This document shows, one piece after another, positions 26,549-37,068 of a stretch of 64,000 bases of DNA (the first letter of the stretch is position 1; each line of letters begins with the position of its first letter). Made by a program: the position numbers and the translations under genes. Location: contig JAIUPN010000007.1 of NCBI GenBank assembly GCA_020160755.1, positions 155,197-219,196 on the forward strand, read 5' to 3'. Under the pieces are notes generated by a model. That model was not told the origin of the DNA. It searched no databases and saw only the letters and a list, made by a program, of their open reading frames with translations. The DNA is from Pseudomonadota bacterium. GTDB lineage: Bacteria; Pseudomonadota; Alphaproteobacteria; Sphingomonadales; Sphingomonadaceae.

Positions 26549-28888
26549 CTATCCTCCTGAACCCGGCAAACGGTCGGCAAGCGCCACCGTCGAAAGCCGC
26601 ATCGTTTCCATGACATTGGCGAGGCCGCGCAGTTCCATCAGCAGCGCGCGGCGCGCGGCGAGGTTGACCGGGGTCGCCTCCCCGGTCAGCCCCATATGGC
26701 GCATTAGCGACAGGCCGTTGGCGAAGAGCAGCTTGCCGATCGCGGCCTCGCTACTGATCCGGCGGAGCAACCACGCCTGTTTGCCCTCGGTGAGCGCGGC
26801 ATCGAGCAGCACCTGTTCGTCGACGAGATCGCCCGGCTTCGCGCGCGCGAGTTGCTCGGCAACGACCGAATAGGCCTCGGCGAACGGCAGCAGGATCGCG
26901 TGACCGACGACCGGCTGACAACGGCGCAGGAGCTGCGCAATGCCGCGGTCGCCGCTCGCGAGCCGCCGGTCCCACACGGGATCGATGCGCGCAAGTTCGG
27001 CCTCGATCGCGGCACGATGCTCGTCGCGTGGCGGATAGAAGAATTCGAATTTGAACAGGTCGCGCAGGCGATCGATCTTCGCCCAGAAGGCCGCGGTCGC
27101 ATCGCCGCTGTCGGCGTCGCGCAATTCAAAGAACGCAAGTTCGATCATCGCGCGATCGAGGAAATGATGCGCGATGATGTTGCGATAGTAGCTCGCCATC
27201 GGATGTTTGGCGGGGTCGATCGAATAGACATTCTCGCTGCCCGCTTCGTAACGCGTCAGAAGCCCGCTCTCGACCAGCGTGTCGACAGTGGTCGAAAGCG
27301 CGCTATCATCGCCGCTTTCGAGCTCGCTGCTGAGACGGATATCGCGCGCCCGCGCCCAGTCGGTCACCGCGCCGATCGCGCCGAGCAGTTCGGCCGAGGT
27401 TGCGCCGCGCGGCGCCATGCCGAGCAGGATCAGGCACATCACCGAGGTGACGGTCAGCGGGGTGACGCGGTTGGCCTCGACCGCGACCGCGAAGGCGATT
27501 GTTTCGAGCGCGCGCTTGTCGTCGGGACCGGGCGCCTCCCCGATCACGACAGGGTTGCCAATATCGAGCCGGATGCGCCCCGACGGCGCCTTCAGGCTCT
27601 TCATATAGCCGAGGAACCACGACAGGCTTTCGGGCTTCTTGTTCCGCCCCGTCTGTTCGGCGGCATATTCCTCGACGTCGCGGATCAGGTCGAAGCTGGT
27701 CACGAAGGGCACGAAATGCACATCCTTCGTCCCCGTCGCATGGGCGGCATCGAGGACATATTTCATCAGGCCATATTTGGGCGGCATCAGCTTGCCGAGG
27801 CGCGAGCGCGTCCCCTCGAACGCCCAGCTCAAGGGGAAGCGCTTCGCGAGCAGCCAGGCGATATAGTGGCGCAGCACCAGCTTGTAGACCGGCTGGTCCT
27901 GAAAGCTCCGCCGGATGAAGATCATCCCCGAACGGCGGAAGAATTCGCCCATGATCGCGAAGTCGAGGTTCGCGCCGCCGAAGCTGTGCAGCATCGGCAT
28001 GTCATTCTCATAGGTCAGCCGGCTGGGCGTCGCGCCGTCGATATAGGTTTTGTGCGTGAAAAGGATCGCGGTCGGATGCTCGCGCAGGATCGAGCGCAGC
28101 CTTGCGAGTTCTGCGGCATCGACCTCCATCTCGGGCGCGTAGCCACCGAACATCATCCGGTCGAGCCGCGCGCGCAAGTCCAGGAACAGCGCGCTGGGCC
28201 GCGCGATGACCTCCTTCATCAACGGCCGCGCTTCACGGAAGAGCTCCGCGACGGGCCGGCCGGTCGCCTCGGACAGCTCAGCGAGCGCGGCGCGGAACTT
28301 GGGACTGGTGCGCAGCCCATCGGCAACGAAGCGCGGCACCTTGTAGCGCGTCCCGCGAATGCCGCGCTCTGCGACATCGAGCGCAAGCCCCGCCTGCCGT
28401 GCGACAAAACCCGCAAATTCGGGGCTATCGGTTCCTTCGCCATCGCCGCCGCCGGTCTGCGCGCAATAACGGGTGCGCAGCGTGTCGAGCGTCGCCGCCT
28501 CACCCACCAATATCTGCGCGCGGCGGCGGTCGCGGAGCAGGATCAGCCGCGAGCGGAGCGGGCCGGGATGGCGCGGGTCGCCGAAGAGGATATGGCGAAA
28601 TTTAAGCGCACGGTCGCGCTCGAACCCCGGAATACGCCACGCGACGCGCAGCGGTACGACCTGCCGCGACGGCGACCCGTCGAGCCGCGCGCGCAGCATG
28701 TCGAGCGGCAGCGCATGATCGTCATCCTCGATCGCGAGGCTCGCCCATTGCGGCTCGTTATCGCCTGATGTCGCATGGACCCAGTCGAGCAGCAAGCGAC
28801 GCTCGACCCCGTTGCGCGCATCGATGATATAGAGCCGGTCGGCCGCGTCCTCCGCCACGATCGGGGTGCGGGGCGTTCCGTCGGCCAC
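26549..28888 (-). CDS. plsB: glycerol-3-phosphate acyltransferase PlsB
   Basis: A 779-aa GPAT that acylates position 1 of glycerol-3-phosphate with acyl-CoA. The HX4D catalytic motif is HKTYID (His279, Asp284), followed by the substrate-binding blocks GANLDFAIMGEFFRRSGMIFIRRSF and FEGTRSRLGKL. It is in the E. coli PlsB size class. It lies three bases after the HAD-PlsC gene and directly before WS/DGAT. Confidence 0.93.
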   Translation of the reverse strand: MADGTPRTPIVAEDAADRLYIIDARNGVERRLLLDWVHATSGDNEPQWASLAIEDDDHALPLDMLRARLDGSPSRQVVPLRVAWRIPGFERDRALKFRHILFGDPRHPGPLRSRLILLRDRRRAQILVGEAATLDTLRTRYCAQTGGGDGEGTDSPEFAGFVARQAGLALDVAERGIRGTRYKVPRFVADGLRTSPKFRAALAELSEATGRPVAELFREARPLMKEVIARPSALFLDLRARLDRMMFGGYAPEMEVDAAELARLRSILREHPTAILFTHKTYIDGATPSRLTYENDMPMLHSFGGANLDFAIMGEFFRRSGMIFIRRSFQDQPVYKLVLRHYIAWLLAKRFPLSWAFEGTRSRLGKLMPPKYGLMKYVLDAAHATGTKDVHFVPFVTSFDLIRDVEEYAAEQTGRNKKPESLSWFLGYMKSLKAPSGRIRLDIGNPVVIGEAPGPDDKRALETIAFAVAVEANRVTPLTVTSVMCLILLGMAPRGATSAELLGAIGAVTDWARARDIRLSSELESGDDSALSTTVDTLVESGLLTRYEAGSENVYSIDPAKHPMASYYRNIIAHHFLDRAMIELAFFELRDADSGDATAAFWAKIDRLRDLFKFEFFYPPRDEHRAAIEAELARIDPVWDRRLASGDRGIAQLLRRCQPVVGHAILLPFAEAYSVVAEQLARAKPGDLVDEQVLLDAALTEGKQAWLLRRISSEAAIGKLLFANGLSLMRHMGLTGEATPVNLAARRALLMELRGLANVMETMRLSTVALADRLPGSGG

Positions 28889-28891
28889 CGC

Positions 28892-30490
28892 TTAGCCAGT
28901 CTTTCCCTTGGCGGCCGCGGGCTTTTTGGCGGGGGCCTTTTTCTTCGTGGCGGGTTTTTTCGCAGCTGCCTTTTTCGGCCTGGCCTTTTCGGCCTTGACC
29001 TCAGGCGGAGCTGCCTCGGCCGCGGGCTCCTTCGCCACCGACTCCGCGACGCTTTCTTCGGGCTGGCCCAGCGTCCGCAGAAACATATTCCGCACGTCGC
29101 GCACGTGGTTGTTGATCGTCCGCGGGCTCCATTTCGACGTATCGACCGGCGGCAGCACGGTGACGCGCACCGTCGCGGGGCGCATCACAAACTCGTTCTT
29201 CGGCGCAACGTCGGTCGCATTATGGATCACGATCGGGACGATGGGAACGCCCGCCTGCATCGCCAGATGGAACGCGCCCTTTTTGAAGGGTTCAAGCTTT
29301 GGGGTTAGGCTGCGCGTACCCTCGGGCGAGATGCAGATCGACTTGCCCTCGACCCTGATCGCGTCGACCAGCGGCTCCATCGCCTTGATCGCGCTCTTGC
29401 CGTCGGCGCGGTCGACGAAGACGGTGCCCCCCCATTCCATCAGCTTGCCGAGGATGGGGATGTCCTTGATCTCTTTCTTGCCCACCCCGCCCATGTCGCG
29501 GCGGATGAGTTTGGCGAGGATCATCACGTCGGCCTTGCTCTGGTGGTTGAAGATGAAGACGCACGGGCGCGACGACCAGAGATTCTTCTCGTCCTCGACC
29601 TCCAGTTCGACCCCGGTGATCGCGGTCGCGAAGTCGCCGAACAGGCCGATCGAGAAATTCGCCGCCTCGCGCTGCGAACGCGTCAGCGCCCAGATCGGCA
29701 GGCCCGCAGCAAAAGCGCCGACGAGCGAGCCGGTCGCATAGATGGTGCGCGTATAGTCGACCCACGACGGCGTGCCGCGGCTGCCGAAGCGCTGGACAGG
29801 CCAGCCATTTTCCTCGGCGATCGCCTTCAGTTTGAGGTTCGGGTTCAGCGGGCGCGGCTTGCCGACGCGCTCGAGCAGTTCGATATCGTCGTCACTGTCC
29901 GAATAAAAAAAGCTCTGGTCGAGATCGAGACCATATTCGGCCGCGAGCTCTTCGGCCGCGAGCACCTTGCCCTCGCCGAAGCAAAGGGGGCGGATGATCT
30001 CGCCGGTAAAGACGCCATCCTCGATCTCGTAGGCCGAGCATTTGATATCCTCGATGCCGAGGTCGCGCGCGGTGGGCTCGATCTGATAGATCGTCGCTGA
30101 CGAGATGATCGCGACGCGGTGGCCCTTCGCCTGATGCGCCTCGATGATCGCGCGCGTTTCGGGATAAATCTTCCGCGCGATATGTTTTTTGTAAAGTTCC
30201 TCGCCGAACTCGATGAAGCTTTCCTCGTCGACGCCCTTCATGAATTTTGCGGCGCCCGACATCAGCCCCGAGAAACCGATGGTGCCAAGGCTATGTTGCG
30301 CGATGACCTGCGCGGTCTCGGCAATCTCTTCCATCGACATTTCGCGGCGCTGGAATTTCTCGCGCAGCATCGCGGTCGCCGAATAGCCCGAGATGATCGT
30401 TCCGTCGAAATCGAAGAGCGCGGCGATATGCGGTCCGGGTTCGGACGCCAGAACTTCTTCCAAATGCGGCTGCGGTCTCGGCACGCACAT
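28892..30490 (-). CDS. bifunctional HAD-IB phosphatase / 1-acyl-glycerol-3-phosphate acyltransferase
   Basis: A 532-aa fusion. The HAD-IB phosphatase domain (about 20-210) has FDFDGT at 26-31 and SDSDDD at 198-203. A PlsC-type acyltransferase domain (about 300-460) has NHQSKAD at 315-321 and SPEGTRS. The second domain would make phosphatidate, and the HAD domain may remove phosphate from a lipid phosphate, though its substrate is unproven. The C-terminal 45 residues are a Lys/Ala-rich, histone-like tail (KKPATKKKAPAKK-like). GGGGAG abuts the ATG at 30490, so the in-frame GTG at 30484 may be the true start. First gene of the lipid operon. Confidence 0.9.
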   Translation of the reverse strand: MCVPRPQPHLEEVLASEPGPHIAALFDFDGTIISGYSATAMLREKFQRREMSMEEIAETAQVIAQHSLGTIGFSGLMSGAAKFMKGVDEESFIEFGEELYKKHIARKIYPETRAIIEAHQAKGHRVAIISSATIYQIEPTARDLGIEDIKCSAYEIEDGVFTGEIIRPLCFGEGKVLAAEELAAEYGLDLDQSFFYSDSDDDIELLERVGKPRPLNPNLKLKAIAEENGWPVQRFGSRGTPSWVDYTRTIYATGSLVGAFAAGLPIWALTRSQREAANFSIGLFGDFATAITGVELEVEDEKNLWSSRPCVFIFNHQSKADVMILAKLIRRDMGGVGKKEIKDIPILGKLMEWGGTVFVDRADGKSAIKAMEPLVDAIRVEGKSICISPEGTRSLTPKLEPFKKGAFHLAMQAGVPIVPIVIHNATDVAPKNEFVMRPATVRVTVLPPVDTSKWSPRTINNHVRDVRNMFLRTLGQPEESVAESVAKEPAAEAAPPEVKAEKARPKKAAAKKPATKKKAPAKKPAAAKGKTG

Positions 30491-30578
30491 CTCCCCACCA
30501 AGCGGCTATATTGCCGCCTTTCTCTGCACGATGGCAGTAAAGATGACGTTTATCAATGCGCCCAATTCGCCGTCCCCG

Positions 30579-31199
30579 TCAGGACGCGAGCGCCGCCGCT
30601 TCGCGTGCCAGCGCTTCGATCCGCGCCGGATCGATCGGGCCCGACGGGACGACCCAGCTGCCGCCGACGCACAGCACCGGATCGAGCGCGAGCCATTCGG
30701 GCGCCGTCGCGGCGCTGATGCCGCCGGTCGGGCAGAAATTGATCCCGCCGAACGGCCCGGTCAGCGCCTTCAGCGCTGCGATGCCCCCGCTCGTCGCGGC
30801 GGGAAAGAATTTGAAGCTGTCGAGCCCGATATCGAGTCCCGCCATGATGTTCGTCGCATTGGCGACGCCGGGCAGGAAAGGAATGCCCGCGGTAATCGCG
30901 GCCTGCCCGAGGCTGTCGGTCAGGCCGGGCGAGACGATGAATTCGCTGCCCGCGTCGAGCGCATCCTCCAGCATCCGGGGATTGAGCACTGTACCCGCGC
31001 CGACCACCGCGCCCGGCACCTTTTTCATCGCCCGGATCGCGTCGAGCGCGGCAGGGGTGCGCATCGTCACTTCGAGCACCTTGAGCCCGCCGGCGACGAG
31101 CGCCTCGGCCATCGGCACCGCATCCTCGACGCGGTCGATGACGATCACCGGGATGACCGGCGCCAAACGCATGATCTGCTCGATACCGCTGTCGGACAT
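30579..31199 (-). CDS. eda: 2-dehydro-3-deoxy-phosphogluconate aldolase (KDPG aldolase)
   Basis: Eda splits KDPG into pyruvate and glyceraldehyde-3-phosphate, the last Entner-Doudoroff step. The Schiff-base Lys is in FKFFPA, with GAGTVLNPR and PTGGI also seen. At 206 aa it has family length. It is 56 bases downstream of edd on the same strand. Confidence 0.95.
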   Translation of the reverse strand: MSDSGIEQIMRLAPVIPVIVIDRVEDAVPMAEALVAGGLKVLEVTMRTPAALDAIRAMKKVPGAVVGAGTVLNPRMLEDALDAGSEFIVSPGLTDSLGQAAITAGIPFLPGVANATNIMAGLDIGLDSFKFFPAATSGGIAALKALTGPFGGINFCPTGGISAATAPEWLALDPVLCVGGSWVVPSGPIDPARIEALAREAAALAS

Positions 31200-31255
31200 T
31201 CTCTACTCCATTCAAAATTCTGGCGTCGCTTGCCTGCGGGGCAAACGGATCGGGG

Positions 31256-33097
31256 TCAGATGACTGCTTCCATCGCGGCGAGCATCGCCGATCCGCCCTT
31301 TTCGGCTTCGTCGGCATGATGGCGGAACAGCGCGAACAGCTCGCGGCCGACGCCGACCGCGGGCGGCGGCGGAACTGCGGCGGTGCGCGCGGCCCAGATC
31401 GCGGGGTCGACGAGCGCGAGCACTTCGCCCTTGCGCGCACAGACGCGGACGATATCGCCATCGACGAGGAAGGCGAGCGGACCGCTGACGCCGTCGGTGC
31501 CGGGCAGCGCTTCGGGCGACAAATGGATCACCGCGGGCACCTTGCCGCTCGCGCCCGACATGCGGCCATCGGTGAGCAGCGCGACGCGGAAGCCACGATC
31601 CTGCAGCACACCAAGCGCAGGGGTCAGCTTGTGAAGTTCGGGCATGCCGTTGGCGCGCGGCCCCTGAAAGCGCACGACAACGATGACGTCGCGTTCGAGT
31701 TCGCCCGCCTTGAATGCTGCCAGCACCGCGTCCTGCGTGTCGAAGATCCGGCACGGCGCTTCGATCGTCCAGCGATCCTCGGCAACCGCGCTGGTCTTGA
31801 TGATCGCGCGGCCGAGGTTGCCCGCAAGCAGGCGCATCCCGCCGTCGGGAGAAAAAGGCGTGGCGACGGGGCGCAGCATCGCGTCGTCGCGGCTCGTTTC
31901 GGGCGCCGCCTGCCAGCGCAGTTTGTCGTCCACAAGCACCGGCTCCGACGCATAGTCCGCCATCGTCCCGCCGACGGTCAGCACATCGCCGTGCAGCAGT
32001 CCGGCGCCGAGCAACTCGCGCACGACATAGCCGATGCCGCCCGCCGCGTGGAAATTGTTCACATCGCCCGCACCGTTCGGATAGACGCGCGCCAGCAGCG
32101 GCACCACGTGGCTCAGCTCGTCGAAATCCTGCCAGTCGATGACGATCCCCGCCGCGCGCGCGATTGCGGGCAGGTGGATCGCATGGTTGGTCGAGCCGCC
32201 GGTGGCGAGCAGCCCGATCGCGGCGTTGACGATCGCCTTCTCGTCGATGCAGCGCGACAGCGGACGATAATCGTCACCGTCCCAGCCGATCGCGGCGACG
32301 CGGTGCGCCGCGGCGCGCGTCAGTTCCTGCCGCAATTTGGTGCCGGGGTTGGCAAAGGCGCTGCCGGGGACGTGCAGCCCCATCAGTTCCATCATCATCT
32401 GGTTCGAATTCGCGGTGCCATAGAAGGTGCAGGTGCCCGCGCCATGATAAGAGGCCGCCTCGGCCTCGAGCAGTTCGTCGCGGGTCGCCTTGCCCTCGGC
32501 ATAGAGCTGGCGGACGCGCTGCTTTTCCTTGTTCGCGAGCCCAGACGGCATCGGCCCCGCAGGGACGAGAATCTGCGGCAGGTGACCGAAGCGCAGCGCC
32601 CCGATCAGCAGACCGGGGACGATCTTGTCGCAGATGCCGAGGTGCAACGCGCCCTCGAACATCGCATGGCTGAGTGCGATCACCGTGCCCTGCGCGATAT
32701 TGTCGCGGCTGAACAATGACAGGTCCATGCCCGCCTGCCCCTGCGTCACCCCGTCGCACATCGCGGGCACGCCGCCCGCGACCTGCGCGGTCGCGCCGAC
32801 TTCGCGCGCGAAGAGTTTGATCTGTTCGGGGTAGCGGCCATAGGGCTGATGCGCCGAGAGCATGTCGTTGAACGCGGTGACGATACCGATGTTCATCGCG
32901 GCGCCGGTGCGGATCACCGCCTTGTCGTCGCCTGCCGCCGCAAAGCCGTGCGCGAGATTTCCGCACGACAGGTTGCCGCGATTGGTGCCGGCGTCGCGCT
33001 GACGATCCATCAGGTCCAGATAGGCGGCGCGGCGCGGCGCGCTGCGTTCGACAATCCGGTCGGTAACCTTGGCGATTACGGGGCTCAGATCAGTCAT
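31256..33097 (-). CDS. edd: phosphogluconate dehydratase
   Basis: Edd dehydrates 6-phosphogluconate to KDPG and uses an Fe-S cluster. It belongs to the IlvD/Edd family, with [42 protein letters not shown] and [14 protein letters not shown] all present. Cys in the first and third of these probably ligate the cluster. At 613 aa it is full length. It overlaps the end of zwf by eight bases. Confidence 0.97.
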   Translation of the reverse strand: MTDLSPVIAKVTDRIVERSAPRRAAYLDLMDRQRDAGTNRGNLSCGNLAHGFAAAGDDKAVIRTGAAMNIGIVTAFNDMLSAHQPYGRYPEQIKLFAREVGATAQVAGGVPAMCDGVTQGQAGMDLSLFSRDNIAQGTVIALSHAMFEGALHLGICDKIVPGLLIGALRFGHLPQILVPAGPMPSGLANKEKQRVRQLYAEGKATRDELLEAEAASYHGAGTCTFYGTANSNQMMMELMGLHVPGSAFANPGTKLRQELTRAAAHRVAAIGWDGDDYRPLSRCIDEKAIVNAAIGLLATGGSTNHAIHLPAIARAAGIVIDWQDFDELSHVVPLLARVYPNGAGDVNNFHAAGGIGYVVRELLGAGLLHGDVLTVGGTMADYASEPVLVDDKLRWQAAPETSRDDAMLRPVATPFSPDGGMRLLAGNLGRAIIKTSAVAEDRWTIEAPCRIFDTQDAVLAAFKAGELERDVIVVVRFQGPRANGMPELHKLTPALGVLQDRGFRVALLTDGRMSGASGKVPAVIHLSPEALPGTDGVSGPLAFLVDGDIVRVCARKGEVLALVDPAIWAARTAAVPPPPAVGVGRELFALFRHHADEAEKGGSAMLAAMEAVI

Positions 33098-34553
33098 GCC
33101 AGCTCGCTCCGTCGCGCTCGATCAGCGCGATTGCGCTCGACGGGCCCCAGCTTCCCGCGGTGTAGTTCTGCGGCGCCATGTCGACTTCGGCCCACGCGTC
33201 GCGGATCGAATCGATCCACTGCCACTGCGCCTCGACCTCGTCGCGGCGCACGAACAAAGTCTGGTCGCCTTCGATGAAGTCGAGCAGCAGGCGTTCGTAC
33301 GCGATACGCCGCCGCTCGCCGGCGAAGCTGTGCGAGAGCGAGACGTCCATCGTCACCTCTTTGAGCTTCACCCCGTCGCGGTCGAGTCCCGGCTGCTTCG
33401 CCATCACCTTGACCCGGATATTTTCCTCGGGCTGCAGGTTGATGATCATGCTGTTCGCATCGAGCTTGCCCGCACCGACGCGCGCGAAGATATTGTGCGG
33501 CACCGGCTTGAACTGGATCAGCACCTCCGATTTGCGCTCGGGCATCCGCTTGCCGGTGCGCAGGTAAAAGGGCACGCCCTTCCAGCGCCAATTGTCGATA
33601 TAGGCCTTCAGCGCGACGAAGGTTTCGGTGTTCGACGGGTTGCCGAGTTCGTCGGCGTAACCCGCGACCGCGCCGCCGTTAACCGCGCCGCTGGTGTATT
33701 GGCCCTTGACGCTGTGCGCCTTCACGTCGGCCGCGGTCATCTTGCGCAGGCTGCGCAGCAGCTTGACCTTTTCGTCGCGCACCGCAGTCGACGAGACGCT
33801 CGCTGGTGGCTCCATCGCAATGATCGCGAGCAGCTGGAGCATATGGTTCTGCACCATGTCCTTTAGCGCGCCGACGCCGTCATAATAGGAAACGCGGCCT
33901 TCGAGCCCGACGGTTTCGGCGACGGTGATCTGGATATGGTCGATCGCCTGCGCATTCCACAGCGGCTCGAAGAGCATGTTGGCAAAGCGCAGCGCGAGCA
34001 GATTCTGGACCGTTTCCTTGCCGAGATAATGGTCGATGCGGAAGACGCGGTCCTCGGCAAAGGCATCGCCGACCTGCGCGTTGACGTCGCGCGACGAGGC
34101 AAGGTCATGGCCAATCGGCTTTTCCATCGCGATGCGGCATTCGGCGCATGCGATCCCGGCCGCCTTCAACCCTTGCGCGATCGGACCGAACATCGACGGC
34201 GGGGTCGAAAGATAGACGCCGACCGGGCGCCGCATCCGTTCGCCGAGCAACGCCGCGAGTTCGTCGTAACCCGTGCCGGCGCCGGCATCGATCGCGCAAT
34301 AATCGATGCGGTCGAGGAACGCCGCGACCCCGGCATCGTCGATGCGGTCGGCGGGCAGATGCTCGGCCAGCGCCGCGCGCACCTGCGACTGGAAGGTCGC
34401 ACGGTCCATCGTCGACCGACCCGACCCGATGATCGTCAGCGCGTCGGCAAGCAGGCCGTCAAGGTGGAGATTGTAGAGCGAGGGAAAGAGCATGCGCTGC
34501 GCAAGGTCGCCCGTTGCGCCGAACAGCACCAGTGTTTCGACTTTCACGCTCAC
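33090..34553 (-). CDS. zwf: glucose-6-phosphate 1-dehydrogenase
   Basis: Zwf oxidises glucose-6-phosphate and makes NAD(P)H. The coenzyme motif [10 protein letters not shown] is at the N-terminus, and RIDHYLGKE carries the catalytic residues. At 487 aa it is full length. It is the first gene of zwf-edd-eda, with a palindrome and a pair of direct repeats in the 128 bases shared with divergent glpD. Confidence 0.97.
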   Translation of the reverse strand: MSVKVETLVLFGATGDLAQRMLFPSLYNLHLDGLLADALTIIGSGRSTMDRATFQSQVRAALAEHLPADRIDDAGVAAFLDRIDYCAIDAGAGTGYDELAALLGERMRRPVGVYLSTPPSMFGPIAQGLKAAGIACAECRIAMEKPIGHDLASSRDVNAQVGDAFAEDRVFRIDHYLGKETVQNLLALRFANMLFEPLWNAQAIDHIQITVAETVGLEGRVSYYDGVGALKDMVQNHMLQLLAIIAMEPPASVSSTAVRDEKVKLLRSLRKMTAADVKAHSVKGQYTSGAVNGGAVAGYADELGNPSNTETFVALKAYIDNWRWKGVPFYLRTGKRMPERKSEVLIQFKPVPHNIFARVGAGKLDANSMIINLQPEENIRVKVMAKQPGLDRDGVKLKEVTMDVSLSHSFAGERRRIAYERLLLDFIEGDQTLFVRRDEVEAQWQWIDSIRDAWAEVDMAPQNYTAGSWGPSSAIALIERDGASWHD

Positions 34554-34636
34554 GCTCGTCCCCTTGGATATCCGCCGTCAGAAGTGGAGGATGCGCCGCG
34601 CGAATGCAACGCGCATACGTAAGCCGCATACGATGT

Positions 34637-34651
34637 CTTGCCATTGGCAAG
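34637..34651. promoter_or_regulatory. palindromic operator candidate between zwf and glpD
   Basis: CTTGCCA-T-TGGCAAG is a perfect 7-bp inverted repeat with a one-base centre. It sits in the zwf/glpD divergent intergenic region, alongside the direct repeat CGCATACG at 34612-34619 and 34625-34632. It resembles LacI-type operators. Confidence 0.5.
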
Positions 34652-34681
34652 CGTGGCCGACTTGGCTTAGGAAACCGCACC

Positions 34682-36232
34682 ATGAACGACGTCCCTCCGC
34701 CCTATGATGCCATCGTCGTCGGCGGCGGCGTCAACGGCGCGGGGGTCGCGCGCGACGCCGCCGGACGCGGCGCGCGGGTGCTGCTGCTCGAGGCGGGCGA
34801 CCTGGCGCAAGGCACCTCGTCGAAATCTACCAAACTGATCCACGGCGGGCTGCGCTACCTCGAACATTATGAATTCGGCCTCGTGCGCGAGGCACTGAAG
34901 GAACGCGAAATATTGTGGGGCATCGCGCCGCACATCATCCGGCCGCTGCGCTTCGTCCTGCCCTATCGCGACGGACTGCGGCCGCGCTGGCTGCTCCGGC
35001 TCGGCCTGTTCCTCTACGACCAGATCGGCGGGCGCAAAAAGCTGCCCGCGACGCGCTCGATCGACCTCAGACGCCACCCCGCGGGCGCGCCGCTCCAGCC
35101 GCAATATGTCCACGGCTTCGAATATTCGGACGGCTGGGTCGACGACGCGCGGCTCGTCGCGCTCAACGCGCGCGACGCCGCGGATCGCGGCGCGCGGGTG
35201 CGCACGCGCACGCGCGCCGAAATGCTGCGCTGCGAGGACGGGCTGTGGATCGTCGACGCGCGCGACGATCAGGGTCATCAATATCGTTTCACCGGGCGCA
35301 GCGTCGTGAACGCGGCGGGCCCCGCGGTGCTCGACCTGCTGAAGCGCGCCGATGCCGAGCCCGATCACCGGATGCGACTGGTGCGCGGATCGCATATCGT
35401 CGTGCGCAGGCTTTTCGAGCATGACTATGCCTATTTCTTCCAGCTTCCCGACGGCCGCATCTTTTTTGCCATCCCCTATGAGCGCGACTTCACGCTGATC
35501 GGGACGACCGACCAGGACCATGACGGCCCGGCGAGCGAAGCGAAGGCGAGCGACGAGGAAATCGCCTATCTGTGCGAAGGCGCGAGCCTCTACTTCCGCA
35601 CGCCCGTCACCCCCGCCGACGTCGTCTGGACCTATTCGGGTGTCCGGCCGTTGATCGAGGACGGATCGGGCCGCCCCGAGGCCGCGACACGCGGATATCG
35701 CATCGACCTCGACATGGCCGAAGGCGCGCCCCTGCTCACCATCTATGGCGGCAAGATCACCAGCTACCGCCATGTCGCCGAGGCCGCGGTCGACGAACTT
35801 GCAGACCATATCCCCGCGCTCGCCCGCAAGCACTGGACCGGCAAAGCGCCGCTGCCCGGCGGCGACTTTCCGGTCACGGGCGCCGCCGCGCTCAAGGCCG
35901 AATACAAGCTCGCCCACCCCTTCCTGACCGCCGCGACGGTCGATCGCATTGTCAAGGCCTATGGCACCGACGCGCGGCGCTGGCTGGGCGAGGCAACCGG
36001 CTGGGACGCGCTTGGCGGCGAAATCGCGCATGGGCTGAGCGTCGCCGAACTGCGCTGGATGGCAATGCGCGAATGGGCGCGCACAACCGACGATGTCCTC
36101 TGGCGGCGCAGCAAGCTGGGGCTGCATTTCACTTCCGCGGAAATCGAACGTCTTTCAGACTATGTCGAACGCTTTGCCGCCGAAGCGCGGCAGGCCGATG
36201 CCGAGTTTTTCGGCGATACGCTGAAGAACTGA
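34682..36232 (+). CDS. glpD: glycerol-3-phosphate dehydrogenase (FAD)
   Basis: GlpD oxidises glycerol-3-phosphate to dihydroxyacetone phosphate at the membrane and feeds electrons to quinone. The FAD Rossmann motif VVGGGVNGAGVARDAAGRG is at the N-terminus, and GTSSKSTKLIHGGLRYLE is the family signature. At 516 aa it has normal length. ATG 34682 is preferred because it begins the FAD fold. It is divergent from the Entner-Doudoroff operon, so glucose and glycerol use may be co-regulated. Confidence 0.95.
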   Translation: MNDVPPPYDAIVVGGGVNGAGVARDAAGRGARVLLLEAGDLAQGTSSKSTKLIHGGLRYLEHYEFGLVREALKEREILWGIAPHIIRPLRFVLPYRDGLRPRWLLRLGLFLYDQIGGRKKLPATRSIDLRRHPAGAPLQPQYVHGFEYSDGWVDDARLVALNARDAADRGARVRTRTRAEMLRCEDGLWIVDARDDQGHQYRFTGRSVVNAAGPAVLDLLKRADAEPDHRMRLVRGSHIVVRRLFEHDYAYFFQLPDGRIFFAIPYERDFTLIGTTDQDHDGPASEAKASDEEIAYLCEGASLYFRTPVTPADVVWTYSGVRPLIEDGSGRPEAATRGYRIDLDMAEGAPLLTIYGGKITSYRHVAEAAVDELADHIPALARKHWTGKAPLPGGDFPVTGAAALKAEYKLAHPFLTAATVDRIVKAYGTDARRWLGEATGWDALGGEIAHGLSVAELRWMAMREWARTTDDVLWRRSKLGLHFTSAEIERLSDYVERFAAEARQADAEFFGDTLKN

Positions 36233-36284
36233 TCGACATCGAAGGTCGACGGCTCCGCCCGTCGGCACCGGCGGAACCATCGCA

Positions 36285-37022
36285 TCAGGCCACGAGCGCG
36301 AGCGCGTCGGCGCCTGCGGGAAAATGCGGCTGTCCCGTCTGGTCATGCACCGCCTGCCACACGGCCTTGGCGACGTCGGCCTCGGTCGTGCTCAGCTCGG
36401 GCTCGGCCATCGCGGCGAGGATCGGCGCGGCGTAGCTGCCATAAGGTTCGGGCAGAACGTCTTCGAGGCGGATATCGGTGTTCTGCGCGAAGGCAGTCGT
36501 CGGGCCATAGCCGGGCTCGACGAGCTTCATCGCGATACCATGCGGCAGCAATTCATGCGCGAGCGAACGGGTGAAGCCCTGAATGGCGGTCTTGCTGCCC
36601 GTATAGGCGGCGGCGAGCGGGAAGGATGCCAACGTCGCGCTGGACGTGACATTGACGATGACGCCTGCGCCGCGCTCGCGGAACTGCGGGATCACGGCCT
36701 GCGTCATCGCGATCGTGCCCAGCGTGTTGGTTTCATAAACGTCGCGGATCTTCTGCATCGGCGAGTGTTCGAGCGCACCGAACAGGCCGATGCCAGCATT
36801 ATTGACGAGTACGTCGATCGGCCCGGCCAGTTCGAGCGCGACTGCAATGCTGTCTTCGTCGGTGACGTCGAGTGCGAGGACGCGCAATGTTTCTGATGTT
36901 GCGAAGGGTGCCGCGGAGGGGTTGCGCATCGTGGCGATGACGCTCCAGCCGTTTGCGTGGAAATGGCGGGCGGTTTCAAGACCATAGCCCGACGAGCAGC
37001 CGGTGATGAGGATGGTTTGCAT
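36285..37022 (-). CDS. SDR family oxidoreductase
   Basis: A 245-aa short-chain dehydrogenase. TGCSSGYG is the nucleotide loop, NNAGIG and the catalytic SSAT / YTGSK pair (Ser, Tyr, Lys) are present. AAGGAAG five bases before ATG 37022 decides the start. It is divergent from an AraC regulator that probably controls it. The substrate is unknown. Confidence 0.88.
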   Translation of the reverse strand: MQTILITGCSSGYGLETARHFHANGWSVIATMRNPSAAPFATSETLRVLALDVTDEDSIAVALELAGPIDVLVNNAGIGLFGALEHSPMQKIRDVYETNTLGTIAMTQAVIPQFRERGAGVIVNVTSSATLASFPLAAAYTGSKTAIQGFTRSLAHELLPHGIAMKLVEPGYGPTTAFAQNTDIRLEDVLPEPYGSYAAPILAAMAEPELSTTEADVAKAVWQAVHDQTGQPHFPAGADALALVA

Positions 37023-37068
37023 GGACGCTTCCTTTTTCGAAGTTGGTGGAAAGCGTCTAGCCAATGCC

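Noticed and set aside
26852..28768. A 638-codon frame opposite plsB
   Set aside because: Shadow of plsB on the other strand.
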